Assembly: GCF_007997085.1 (NCBI RefSeq)
Contig: NZ_VORR01000017.1
Location: 1 to 64,000 of the forward strand
From: Polaribacter sp. IC066
GTDB taxonomy: Bacteria; Bacteroidota; Bacteroidia; Flavobacteriales; Flavobacteriaceae
Direction of reading: 5' to 3'
DNA: 64,000 nt
A program made the translations under genes and the position numbers. The stretch's first letter is position 1. Each line of letters starts with the position of its first letter. A model generated the notes under the pieces. It did not search any database, was not told the DNA's origin, and was given only the letters and a program-made list of their open reading frames with translations. Positions 34,987 to 43,666 of this stretch are shown here, one piece after another.

Positions 34987-36315
34987 CTAATCTCTCCAAA
35001 TTTTATTCGGAAAAACAACAACACTTTCATGACCATTTTCGCCAACAGCAGCAACTCCAAAAAAGAAATTATCGATAACAATTCCGTCTAAAGTAAATTC
35101 GGTAGTTTCTACATATCTAGAATGATCCCAGGTGGGTGACGTGGTATCTCTCCAGTAAATTTTGTATCCTTTTGCGCCTTCAACTTTGTTCCACTTTAAC
35201 CTTGCCGAAGCTTCAACGATACCGCCAATGGCAACCTCTTTTGGAGCTTCTGGAGCCCAAGCCAAACTTGCTAAATTAATAGCATTTACAGCCGTTAATT
35301 TTTTTGCATACGGAAAGTTTACATGCTCAAAAGTATCGCCATATTTAATTCCGTCTTCTACTCTAATATCTTGGTGTTGTTGCGTATAATTTTCATGCGC
35401 TTCCATAATTCTAATGCCTGCAAAGCCTAAATCATTAAAAGGTCGGTGATGGCCGCCACGCCCAAATCTGTCTAATCTATAAATCATCATCGGATTCATT
35501 TCTGGCATATACGTTTTAGTCTGTTTATGAATATATCTTGCTAGCTGTCTTGAAACGCCGTCTACCTCACCACCATAAAAACGTCTCATTTTACGCTCTG
35601 TTTCAGTTTCGTTTGCAGGTACAGGTTCAGAAAAAATTCTAAAAGCTCTGTTATCAATAACGCCATCTACGCCAGTAATATTTCCGATCATATCATTGTT
35701 TAAAATCCCGATAATTTCCCATTTATTATCTTGCGCATACTTTGCCAAACCTGCGCCACCAAAAAGTCCTTGCTCTTCACCAGACAAACCAACATAAATA
35801 ATGCTGCTCTCAAATTTATACTTACTTAAAACTCTTGCAGCTTCTATGGTTCCTGCCATTCCAGAGGCATTGTCATTTGCACCAGGCGCATCTGTGGTAA
35901 AATCCATTGTATCACTTGCGCGTGAATCTATATCGCCACTCATTATAACATATCTGTTTGGGTATTTTGTACCTTTTTGAACGGCTACAACATTTACAAC
36001 ATAAGCATCATGAGGAACTCTTGTACTCATTTCAGTGGTTACCAAATCTTTCTGATAAAACACATTGATACAATTAGCACACTCTTTAGAGATAGTTTCA
36101 AATTCAGATTTTATCCATCTTCTTGCAGCGCCAATTCCACGAGTATCAGAAATGGTATCAGAAAAGGTGTTTCTTGTGCCAAATTCTGTTAATGTTTTTA
36201 CATCCGCTTTAATTCTATCTGCAGAAACAGCATCAATAATATCATAAATTTTAGCATCGGTTTGTGCGAATGCTATAGAGGTGATAAGAGTAATTAAGAG
36301 CGTTATTTTTTTCAT
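34987..36315 (-). CDS. Secreted M28-family aminopeptidase-like zinc peptidase
   Basis: A 442-residue exported peptidase with signal peptide (MKKITLLITLITSIAFAQ). Zinc ligands of the M28 fold are visible: SGDIDSR, PGANDNASGMAG, the catalytic pair in SGEEQGLFGG, NNDMIGN, and the final His in RIMEAHENYTQQHQ. The C-terminal 90 residues (from about EAPKEVAIGGIVEASARLKW) look like a fibronectin type III-like domain with KGYKIYWRDTTSPTWDHSRY. It probably removes N-terminal amino acids from peptides in the periplasm or outside the cell. It is a single-gene unit. Confidence 0.9.
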   Translation of the reverse strand: MKKITLLITLITSIAFAQTDAKIYDIIDAVSADRIKADVKTLTEFGTRNTFSDTISDTRGIGAARRWIKSEFETISKECANCINVFYQKDLVTTEMSTRVPHDAYVVNVVAVQKGTKYPNRYVIMSGDIDSRASDTMDFTTDAPGANDNASGMAGTIEAARVLSKYKFESSIIYVGLSGEEQGLFGGAGLAKYAQDNKWEIIGILNNDMIGNITGVDGVIDNRAFRIFSEPVPANETETERKMRRFYGGEVDGVSRQLARYIHKQTKTYMPEMNPMMIYRLDRFGRGGHHRPFNDLGFAGIRIMEAHENYTQQHQDIRVEDGIKYGDTFEHVNFPYAKKLTAVNAINLASLAWAPEAPKEVAIGGIVEASARLKWNKVEGAKGYKIYWRDTTSPTWDHSRYVETTEFTLDGIVIDNFFFGVAAVGENGHESVVVFPNKIWRD

Positions 36316-36405
36316 TGTGAGGTTTTAAAATGAGGTCTTATAAGTTGTTATTTTTATTTTTCATTTCTATAAGAAATAAGTGCCTAAAGGTACTGTTCTT
36401 TTTAA

Positions 36406-36446
36406 AAACAAAAAAAAACCACTTCACATAAAATGAAATGGTTTTT
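36406..36446 (-). terminator. Candidate minus-strand terminator
   Basis: Arms at 36416-36426 and 36434-36444 pair on the minus strand with one G-T wobble and are followed there by a run of T. It lies after the DUF6249-like remnant in the direction of leftward transcription. Confidence 0.6.
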
Positions 36447-36463
36447 AGAGCTTTGAATGTTTT

Positions 36464-36772
36464 TTATTCTTGATCTCGTTTTTTTGTTAAAATGAAGCCT
36501 ACTAATAACCCAACAACAGCCATAAAGAAAATAGTTGCAAGATAAATAGCATCGCTTTTTAAGCTAGTATAAGTTTCTAAACTAAGTGTTAAAAAGACTC
36601 CTAAACCTACGCCTATTCGTAAAACTAATAGATTTAAAATGAATACTTTTTAAATAGTAGCTGCGTTTTTTGATTGTCCTTTCATAAAAACACTGGCATC
36701 TGCTTCTTTTGCTATCAAAGCCAAACGTTTTTTATCTCTACAATACGCTTTTCGCCGTCTTACTTTTTGGTT
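36464..36772 (-). pseudogene. Decayed DUF6249-like membrane protein
   Basis: Reading leftward, one frame gives RRRKAYCRDKKRLALIAKEA and ADASVFMKGQSKNAATI, then an in-frame TAA at 36652-36650. It continues in the same frame for 61 more codons with two hydrophobic helices (VLRIGVGLGVFLTLSL and AIYLATIFFMAVVGLLVGFI) and ends KKRDQE. The order (a K-x-R-x-A-L-I-x-K-x-A-D-A block followed by two helices) is that of small Bacteroidota membrane proteins annotated as DUF6249. The usual N-terminal helix is missing and a stop interrupts the frame. The C-terminal part could still be expressed only from a non-standard start. Confidence 0.6.
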
Positions 36773-36832
36773 TTATGTTGATGGTTTAGGTTTTTTTCTT
36801 GAAAAATTATCTATTGAAACGATTTGGGTAAT

Positions 36833-38008
36833 TTACAAAAAAGTGACACTCGCAATTTTTCCATTTTTCATGGTATATATCGCCACCGCTTTTCGAGTTT
36901 TACCGTTTGCGGTAACTAATTCATGATCGATTACTTGATCTTTATGCACAATTCTTTTGATGAGTTCACAATGCAAATCGGGTGTGTTTTCAAAATAACT
37001 TTCATATCGATTTCTCATATTTTCTATGCCTTCGTACTCTAATGTATTCGGAAAACGATATACTTGAACCTCTTTTGCATAGGGTTTTAAAAAAGCATCG
37101 ATATCTCTTTTATTGTAACCGTCTAATTGTTCTTGCGCTAAATATTCTGGAGAAGCTTCTGCAACAAGCATTAATTTTGTGCCGTCAGAATTTACTGCAA
37201 TTCTAGAAATATTATTGAGGTTGTCATCTATAGAACTAAAAAATAAACTTGGAGACATGTCTTTTTTAGGATCAAATTTATAGATTGTGTTTCCTCTGGA
37301 AATCAATAAAAGTCCATTTGGTAGCCACGTTACATCTTCTTGTAATTTTAGTGATGCGATTGTTTTTATTTCTTTTGTTACCGGGTTTAGTGATTTTAGT
37401 AGCCAAGATTCCTTATTTTCTTTGCTAATAAAACTCATTAAATTGGTATTCGGAATTCTATGCACAGAGCGCCCAACATTTTTTGCAACGGAAATGGTTG
37501 TTTTCTTTTTTAAATCACAAATGAGCAGTTCTAAAGAACCGTTTATGATAGCAACAGCAATTATGGTCTTTTTATCAAACCAATTGGGGTACGCAATCTT
37601 TACATCAGGAATAAGTTCTTTATTTTTTTGAGTTTTAAAATTATATTGATAAAAGCGCTGCAATCCATCCTTGTCTAAACGAACTGCAGAAATATCGTTT
37701 GATTTAGGGATTCTTTGTGGTGAGTATTCACTGCCGTTTTTAGTATCAGAAATAAAACGTTTGGTATTATGTTCTAGATTATAAATCACAATGTCCGTTT
37801 CTTTATCTCTAGTCGATGCAAAAATCACGTGATTATCATCATAAAAATAAGGCTGATTGTCATAAGCTGCATTATTAGAAATGTTTTTTCCATTTTTTAA
37901 ATCGTATCCTTTTTCGGTTTTGATGATGTCAAAAATATGCACTTCTGTATTTGTTTGGCAAAAAATAGTCGTGGCAATAAATAGGGTGAGAAAGGTTAGT
38001 TTTTTCAT
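36833..38008 (-). CDS. Exported TolB-like propeller fused to a SnoaL/NTF2-like domain
   Basis: A 391-residue protein with signal peptide (MKKLTFLTLFIATTIFCQ). Residues about 45-285 contain repeated strand-turn units of a TolB/WD40-like beta-propeller: NQPYFYDDNHVIFASTRDKE, EYSPQRIPKSNDISAVRLD and AVNSDGTKLMLVAE. Residues about 300-391 form an NTF2-like domain: GYNKRDIDAFLKPYAKEVQV, the MRNRYESYFENTPDLHCEL part, and AIYTMKNGKIASVTFL. The combination suggests a periplasmic protein that binds a peptide or small molecule. Function unknown. It lies next to two other exported hydrolases on the same strand. Confidence 0.8.
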   Translation of the reverse strand: MKKLTFLTLFIATTIFCQTNTEVHIFDIIKTEKGYDLKNGKNISNNAAYDNQPYFYDDNHVIFASTRDKETDIVIYNLEHNTKRFISDTKNGSEYSPQRIPKSNDISAVRLDKDGLQRFYQYNFKTQKNKELIPDVKIAYPNWFDKKTIIAVAIINGSLELLICDLKKKTTISVAKNVGRSVHRIPNTNLMSFISKENKESWLLKSLNPVTKEIKTIASLKLQEDVTWLPNGLLLISRGNTIYKFDPKKDMSPSLFFSSIDDNLNNISRIAVNSDGTKLMLVAEASPEYLAQEQLDGYNKRDIDAFLKPYAKEVQVYRFPNTLEYEGIENMRNRYESYFENTPDLHCELIKRIVHKDQVIDHELVTANGKTRKAVAIYTMKNGKIASVTFL

Positions 38009-38047
38009 GAAATATATTTGTCGATGTTGCTTAAAATAAGGTGCTAT

Positions 38048-39856
38048 TTATTTACTAGTTTCAATCCACTTCTCAATTTTATTTTCCAACAAAGCCAACG
38101 GAATACACCCTGTTTCTAATACTTCGTTATGAAATTCTCTAATATCAAACTGATTTCCTAGAGCAGCTTTTGCTTTAGCACGCAATTCTCTAATTTTTAA
38201 TTGGCCTATTTTATAAGACAAGGCTTGTCCAGGATTTGCCATGTAGCGCTCTATTTCAGAAATAATTCCATCTCCAGATTCTGCTTCGTTATCTAAAGAA
38301 TATTGAATTGCTTTTTCTCTAGACCAACCTTTTGCATGGATTCCTGTATCTACCACTAATCGAATAGCTCTATGCATTTCCATGCCTAACATTCCGAAAT
38401 ATTGATAAGGATCTGTATACAGTCCTAATTCTTTTCCTAAATTTTCTGTATATAATGCCCAGCCTTCGCCATACGCACTATACCAAAGTGTTTTTCTGAA
38501 ATCTGGTAAATTGTTGTTTTCTTGTGTTAATGAAATTTGATAATGATGCCCCGGAATTGCTTCATGCAAAAATAAGGCTTCATCTTGAAAACCATTATAG
38601 GTGGTAGCATCTGGAATCGGAACATAAAAAACACCCGGTCTGCTGCCGTCTAAAGAGCCAGGATTATATTCTGCACTTGATGAAGCTTCTCTAAATTTTT
38701 CAGTCTGCTTTACAATAAAAGGTGTTTTGGGTTTGTTGCCAAACAGTTTTTCTAATTGCGGTTTCATTTTTTCATGAATCGCATTAAAATTATCTAAAAC
38801 TTCTGAGGCATCTTTATATGGCATTAGTTGCTTGTTATTTCTAACATCATAAAAAAAATCTTTTAAAGTACCTTTAAAGCCAACTTCTTGCTTTATTTTT
38901 TCCATTTCAGATAAAATTCTTGCCACTTCGCTTAAACCGAGTGTGTGAATTTCATCTGCAGTCATATTCGTAGTTGTGTAATTTTTTATGGCATGTTTGT
39001 AATACGCTTCACCATTGGGAATGTCAGAAATACCGCTACTTTCTCTTCCTGCAGAAAGATATTCTGATTTTAAAAATAAAGACAACGATTTAAATGAAGG
39101 GATTAATTGATCATTTAAAATTGCCGTGTATTTTTTAGTGAACTCTTGCTTTTCTTCTGAAGTAAAATTTTTTGGTAATTTTTTGATAGGTGCATAAAAT
39201 AAATTATTAGAAACATCTACAATGCCTTCTGAATCTTTGGTTACTTCGGTTAAACTTTCAAATTGCGGAATTATTTTCTGAATTAACGATTTTGGCAAAA
39301 CATAGCCTTCAGCAATACCTTGTTTCATGTTACTTTCTGCAGAAGTTAACCAAATAGTATAGCCATCAAGCCTTTTTAACCAATCATTATAATCTTTAAC
39401 GGTTGTAAAAGGTTGTGCACTGCTGCCACTTGCTAATTGTCCCATGGTTAAATTAACCGTCCACATTTGGTTGATAGGAAATAAAACATCGTTTTTAAAA
39501 TTGCTTTGGGCAAGTGCCATTTCGCAGTCCCAATCTAAAACAGCTTTACTCATCTGTTCGCTTACATTTAATGTTTCATCCTTAAAATCTTTAAGTTTAG
39601 CCTTATAATCGGTATAAAAATCTTTTGTTTTTTGTTGATATTCGGTCGATAAAAAGTTTGGAAATATATCATTATATCGGTAGTCACCAGCAAAGGTAGC
39701 ATTTAAAGGGTTTAGCTTTAGTTTACCTTCGTTGTAATCGGTAAGAAAGTTGCTAAAACTTAAATTTTTATTTGTGGGGATTGCTTCTTTTTTTTGTTGA
39801 TTACAAGAAGTAAAAAGAATAAAAACGATTGAAAGAGTAAGACCTGTTTTTTTCAT
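38048..39856 (-). CDS. DUF885-family lipoprotein, probable zinc peptidase
   Basis: A 602-residue lipoprotein. The open frame starts at 39916, but the ATG at 39856 gives a proper signal peptide with lipobox (LFTSC followed by NQQKKE), and a promoter box lies between the two ATGs. The C-terminal half carries HEAIPGHHYQISL, the conserved His-Glu block of DUF885, and EGWALYTENLGKELG. DUF885 proteins are related to M32-like zinc carboxypeptidases and act outside the cytoplasm. The substrate is unknown. The gene is 39 bases upstream of the propeller protein gene in the same direction, so the two may be co-transcribed. Confidence 0.9.
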   Translation of the reverse strand: MKKTGLTLSIVFILFTSCNQQKKEAIPTNKNLSFSNFLTDYNEGKLKLNPLNATFAGDYRYNDIFPNFLSTEYQQKTKDFYTDYKAKLKDFKDETLNVSEQMSKAVLDWDCEMALAQSNFKNDVLFPINQMWTVNLTMGQLASGSSAQPFTTVKDYNDWLKRLDGYTIWLTSAESNMKQGIAEGYVLPKSLIQKIIPQFESLTEVTKDSEGIVDVSNNLFYAPIKKLPKNFTSEEKQEFTKKYTAILNDQLIPSFKSLSLFLKSEYLSAGRESSGISDIPNGEAYYKHAIKNYTTTNMTADEIHTLGLSEVARILSEMEKIKQEVGFKGTLKDFFYDVRNNKQLMPYKDASEVLDNFNAIHEKMKPQLEKLFGNKPKTPFIVKQTEKFREASSSAEYNPGSLDGSRPGVFYVPIPDATTYNGFQDEALFLHEAIPGHHYQISLTQENNNLPDFRKTLWYSAYGEGWALYTENLGKELGLYTDPYQYFGMLGMEMHRAIRLVVDTGIHAKGWSREKAIQYSLDNEAESGDGIISEIERYMANPGQALSYKIGQLKIRELRAKAKAALGNQFDIREFHNEVLETGCIPLALLENKIEKWIETSK

Positions 39857-39876
39857 GAGCGTAGGTTTGATTTTAT

Positions 39877-39884
39877 CAAAGATA
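39877..39884 (-). promoter_or_regulatory. -7 promoter box for the DUF885 gene
   Basis: On the minus strand it reads TATCTTTG, a TAnnTTTG match, 20 bases before the ATG at 39856. It lies inside the longer open frame and so supports the shorter start. Confidence 0.5.
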
Positions 39885-39950
39885 CTAAAATAAACAAACC
39901 TCTTTATAATAGCCAAGAGGTTTGTTGTTAGGCTTTTAAAATAGGTATAC

Positions 39951-40733
39951 TTATTTTTTAGGTTCTTGCATTTTTCTTATTTGAGAAAGTAATATTTTCT
40001 TTGGTGCGAATGGAATTGCTTTTAGTCTCATTTTCTGTGCAAAGGATACACCTGAAATTATTTCTAAATCTCCATTTATCATGGCTTTGTAACCATCATT
40101 GGCAACATCAGAAGCTTTTGCGGCATCTTTAAATAAAGCTGTTTTATCCATTCCCGATATTTTGCCAAAATCGGTTTCTGTAGCACCGGGCATCAAGTTA
40201 GTTACGGTAACGTTAGTGTCATGTAATTCTTCTGCAATTGCGTTGCTAAAAGAAGTCACATACGCCTTTGTTGCAAAGTAAACCGCTTGCATTGGTCCTG
40301 CCATTAAACTTGCCGTAGAAGAAACGTTTAGAATTTTACCGCTATTTTTTTCGACAAAATCTGGTAAAAATATACGCGTTAAAGCTGTTAAAGCAACAAT
40401 ATTGACTTGAATCATTGATAAATGTTGATGCCAATCTCTTTCATGAAATTTCCCAATACCACCAAAACCAGCATTGTTTATTAAATAATCGATTTCTATA
40501 TTACTAAACTTTACAAAATCATATATTTCTTGCGCTGCATTTGGCGCTGTCAAATCTCTTTCTATCACACTCACGTGAATAGAATATTTTTTTTCTAACT
40601 TTTCTTTTAATTTTAAAAGCTTGTCTTTGCTTCTTGCAATAATTACCAAATCGCCTCCTTTTTTAGCGTGTATTTTGGCAAATTCCTTTCCTAAACCGCT
40701 ACTTGCTCCCGTAATTAATGCTGTTTTTTTCAT
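39951..40733 (-). CDS. Short-chain dehydrogenase/reductase
   Basis: A 260-residue classical SDR. The cofactor motif is TGASSGLGKEFA at the N-terminus, NNAGFGG follows, and the catalytic residues are Ser in NVSSTASLMAG and Tyr/Lys in YFATKAYV. The pattern HLSMIQVNIVALTALTRIFLP and the C-terminal AQKMRLKAIPFAPKK are like the DltE/YqjQ-type group. The substrate is unknown. It has its own promoter box at 40760-40767 and is transcribed leftward toward the DUF885 gene. Confidence 0.9.
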   Translation of the reverse strand: MKKTALITGASSGLGKEFAKIHAKKGGDLVIIARSKDKLLKLKEKLEKKYSIHVSVIERDLTAPNAAQEIYDFVKFSNIEIDYLINNAGFGGIGKFHERDWHQHLSMIQVNIVALTALTRIFLPDFVEKNSGKILNVSSTASLMAGPMQAVYFATKAYVTSFSNAIAEELHDTNVTVTNLMPGATETDFGKISGMDKTALFKDAAKASDVANDGYKAMINGDLEIISGVSFAQKMRLKAIPFAPKKILLSQIRKMQEPKK

Positions 40734-40759
40734 TTTGTAGGTTTTATTATTTTTTTTTA

Positions 40760-40767
40760 CAAAAGTA
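40760..40767 (-). promoter_or_regulatory. -7 promoter box for the SDR gene
   Basis: On the minus strand it reads TACTTTTG, matching TAnnTTTG, 26 bases before the SDR start codon. Confidence 0.45.
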
Positions 40768-40817
40768 TCTGATTTTTATGGTTTTTGTGAATTTTTATTG
40801 CAGAAGTATTTACCTTT

Positions 40818-40985
40818 TTAAAACGTTAAACACAAAACATGGTTAGGATTTGAATAGGTATCTTAAATTTTAAAATTGAACTCCCCAACTTTTGTAAACG
40901 CCTTTTTCTTTTAGGGTGAAATCGCTTTTTGGTTTTCGATCTAAATTGCAAACCAATTTCCTTACTGGTTATTTTGTTGGTTATT
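40818..40985 (-). pseudogene. Decayed 3' part of a GNAT acetyltransferase gene
   Basis: In one minus-strand frame the sequence reads GNWFAI-stop-IENQKAISP-stop-KKKAFTKVGEFNFKI-stop and then SNPNHVLCLTF-stop. This aligns residue by residue with the C-terminus of the intact GNAT protein encoded at 42647-43162 (GIWLAVWVENQKAISFYKKM, then GFLKVGDYDFKI, then KNPNHILYLEF), including the position of the final stop. Three to four sense codons have become stops, and no length changes occur in the last 45 codons. It is a dead relative of that gene, 1.8 kb away. The upstream part is too diverged to follow. Confidence 0.75.
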
Positions 40986-41662
40986 AGTGATTTATAAATT
41001 CAGGCTTTGGTGTAATAAGGTGCGCTAGCTTTTTAGTAAGAATCAATTTACTGTGTACTAGATTCTTCTAATTAAAATAAAATTCGAGCATTTTAAAATA
41101 CTATAATTTTTATAAAATAGAGAGGTGTTTAATGTATGTATAGGTAATACTATTAGATTAAAAAGTATTCCTTTTATATATGAGTGTTAAGCAATTATAA
41201 GGGTGTTTTAATGCGTAAAAGGTGTTTTTTGTCATAGAATGAGGTGTTTTACTGCTAATAAAACCTTGTATTACTGCTATAATTATTAAAACAATAGTAT
41301 TCAAACAATTTAAATTCATAAAATTTTAGTAAAAATTCACAGCACCCCATAATTTTAGGGGGTATGTTTTATAATTATAGTAAAAATAAAGAAAGTAATA
41401 CTATTAATTAGGGGTATATTACTTTTAATGTATAAATTTGAATAATTATTTAAAATGAACAGTGAAATCAGAATAATATTTACACCATAATTATTATGTT
41501 CAAAATAAGTAAAATTTTAAAAGGAAACTTAAAGATACGCTCTCCAGTAATGTGTAATAATACCTTTAATCGCATTGGCAATTTATCAATATGTTCTAAT
41601 CATTGCTAATCGTATCATTAAATAACAGAGCTAAAAAATAATAATTCTTCAAATTAAATAGT

Positions 41663-42406
41663 ATGTATTTAAAAAAACTTTTAATTAGTATTACATTATC
41701 AATGGTTGTATCCGTTTCTTCCTTCAACGCACAAACTAATGACGATAAGGTAAGTTTTGGACTAAGTCTTAATCAAGATGCTTTCTTCGGATTTAATCCC
41801 ATGATGACGGCCTCTTATTCTTTTACAGATACAGACGCACTTACTTTTTACGGTATTCAATGGGGTGCAGGTAGCGCTCCTGCTGCTTGGGGTCAATGGA
41901 CTGAATTTGGTATCGGATATAATAAAACAATTGGAAATTTTGACATTAATCCACAATTAGGTTTTACAATGGGTAGTTTACTTTCTAGTGGAGCTCAAGG
42001 TAGAGGTGTTGTTGGAGATGGAATAGTGCCTAATTTAACTGTGAATTATGGTTCAGATAAGTGGGAAGGTCAATTATACGCTGGGTATTATGGTACTTTA
42101 GCTGATGAAACGGTTGCAGGGCAATCTACAAATAATTATGTGCATTACTGGGCTAATTTAGGCTATAGAGTATCTCCATATTTCTCAGTAGGAGCTCATT
42201 TAGAAGAGTTGTATTTGTCTGGTGGAGGGACAAATGGCGGTGGTTCTTTAGAAAGGGCTGATGGTTATTTATGGGCTGGTCCTTATATTCAGTTTAAAAA
42301 GAATAGTACAGGTTTACGTTTTTCTTTTGGTGCAAATCTTGCTGAAGAAGTTGATAGATTTTCAAACAACGATTTTTACAGATTAACCTTTTTTATTGGT
42401 CTTTAA
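41663..42406 (+). CDS. Predicted outer-membrane beta-barrel protein (DUF6733-like)
   Basis: A 247-residue exported protein: a signal peptide (to about SSFNAQ at residue 24) followed by alternating amphipathic strands rich in Gly, Tyr and Trp, ending in FYRLTFFIGL, a C-terminal aromatic/hydrophobic strand typical of barrels. Units such as ALTFYGIQWGAGSAPAAWGQ and QLYAGYYGTLADETVAGQ look like strand-turn-strand pairs. I believe it belongs to a Bacteroidota family annotated as DUF6733, but I am not certain of the number. It stands alone with a long, repeat-containing upstream region and a strong terminator. Confidence 0.75.
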   Translation: MYLKKLLISITLSMVVSVSSFNAQTNDDKVSFGLSLNQDAFFGFNPMMTASYSFTDTDALTFYGIQWGAGSAPAAWGQWTEFGIGYNKTIGNFDINPQLGFTMGSLLSSGAQGRGVVGDGIVPNLTVNYGSDKWEGQLYAGYYGTLADETVAGQSTNNYVHYWANLGYRVSPYFSVGAHLEELYLSGGGTNGGGSLERADGYLWAGPYIQFKKNSTGLRFSFGANLAEEVDRFSNNDFYRLTFFIGL

Positions 42407-42498
42407 CAGGAGCATGATTAAGTACTATTAAATTAGTAGGAGTAACTTTTTTAGTCCGTTTTTACCGAAATAAAAACTGACTATAATTTTATTCAATT

Positions 42499-42541
42499 AA
42501 AAAGTACACCGTAAGCAATCAAGTTTACGGTGCTCTTTTTT
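42499..42541 (+). terminator. Terminator after the beta-barrel gene
   Basis: Arms CACCGTAA and TTACGGTG with A-rich and T-rich flanks (42499-42541) form a classic intrinsic terminator about 90 bases after the stop codon. It can also work for leftward transcription of the GNAT gene. Confidence 0.8.
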
Positions 42542-42646
42542 AGCGAACATTTTAGGTTTAAATAACGGTATTTACTTTTTAAAAATTTATGAAAAAATGA
42601 ATAAAAGAGTCCTAAATTACCGTTTACGCTTTTTATTTATCTACTG

Positions 42647-43162
42647 CTAAAATTCTAAATACAAAATATGATTAGGATTCTTATGTCTTTCGGAAATTTT
42701 AAAATCGTAATCGCCAACTTTTAAAAAACCCATTTTTTTATAAAATGAAATTGCTTTTTGGTTCTCTACCCAAACAGCAAGCCATATGCCAGATTGTTGA
42801 TGTTCTTTGCAAAGATGCAGATTAAAATCAAATAATTTTTTTCCTAAACCAGAACCATAAAAACGCTCTAGTAGGTACAATCTACTCATATATGCAGTGT
42901 TTTTAGCAGGTATATTTTCATTAAAATGATTAAAAACTATTTTAGAGTATCCCGCAATTTGATCATTTGAATACAGCAGATAATAGCAGTTATTAATATC
43001 AGATAATTCAGTGATAAAATTTTCTGTATTAAAATTTTGAGTTACATAATTATCGATGTCTATTTTTGGCGCAGAATGACCATGAGCGGGTAAAAATGTA
43101 TCAACACTTAATTTAGATAAAAGTTGAGCGTCTTTAATTGTAGCTCTTAAAATTTTAAACAT
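42647..43162 (-). CDS. GNAT-family N-acetyltransferase
   Basis: A 171-residue acetyl-CoA-dependent transferase. The acetyl-CoA-binding motif A is YLLERFYGSGLGKKLFDF (with the G-x-G-x-G/A turn as YGSGLG), followed by WLAVWVENQKAISFYKKMGF, the hallmark of motif B. The N-terminus MFKILRATIKDAQLLSKLS is typical of the family. The substrate is unknown. A decayed copy of its C-terminus lies at 40.8-41.0 kb on the other side of the beta-barrel gene. Confidence 0.92.
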   Translation of the reverse strand: MFKILRATIKDAQLLSKLSVDTFLPAHGHSAPKIDIDNYVTQNFNTENFITELSDINNCYYLLYSNDQIAGYSKIVFNHFNENIPAKNTAYMSRLYLLERFYGSGLGKKLFDFNLHLCKEHQQSGIWLAVWVENQKAISFYKKMGFLKVGDYDFKISERHKNPNHILYLEF

Positions 43163-43666
43163 GTTTTAAAAAGTATATCATTAGTACTATGCTGTTTTTG
43201 AAATATTACCTTAATTGATGTCTTTGATGTTAAAAATTGTGATGCGTCAATACAATTCTTTACAAAATTTTTTGGTAAAAAAAAATCAGTAATTATGCAG
43301 TTAAGGTGGTGTTTTGTAGTTAATTATAATTATCTGTAAAACGATGCCGTTAACTTTTTATAAATTACTTTATTTAGGGTCATATTTTAAAATATGGTTC
43401 AAAGTTATTCTTTTTTTACGGAGCAGAAATTACTTTTTACAATCTATTTTTATATCAAAAAAAAAATAGAGAAAAACACAAAATGCTTGTCTGCTTTTTT
43501 CGTCAATTTTGAAAGTAAAGGCTCATTATATTTCTGATATTAAAAAGAACTCTTTATTTTTGTTTTTTAGGAACATCATCTTAATCATCCAAGTTTTTTA
43601 TTTTAAAAATCGACAAAAATAACTAGCTTTGTTGCTAAACATTCACGAAAAATTAAAACAAAAAAA
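43163..43666. other. AT-rich divergent intergenic region
   Basis: No gene is seen in 504 bases. It has a perfect 16-base palindrome at 43381-43396 (CATATTTTAAAATATG) and long A and T runs near 43440-43470. The promoter box of the downstream gene is at 43624-43631. Confidence 0.4.
43624..43631 (+). promoter_or_regulatory. -7 promoter box for the Met-rich exported protein
   Basis: TAGCTTTG matches TAnnTTTG and lies 35 bases before the start codon at 43667. Confidence 0.5.

Larger units (their letters stand above)
40734..41662. other. Long non-coding stretch before the beta-barrel gene
   Basis: Beyond the SDR promoter and the GNAT remnant, the region from about 41.0 kb is very AT-rich. It contains four copies of GGTGTTT(T/A) at 41124, 41202, 41221 and 41243, a 12-base direct repeat GTAATACTATTA at 41144-41155 and 41395-41406, and a short hairpin with ACCCC/GGGGT arms at 41344-41363. 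Such clustered repeats upstream of a single gene suggest regulatory binding sites. No gene is seen. Confidence 0.4.
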
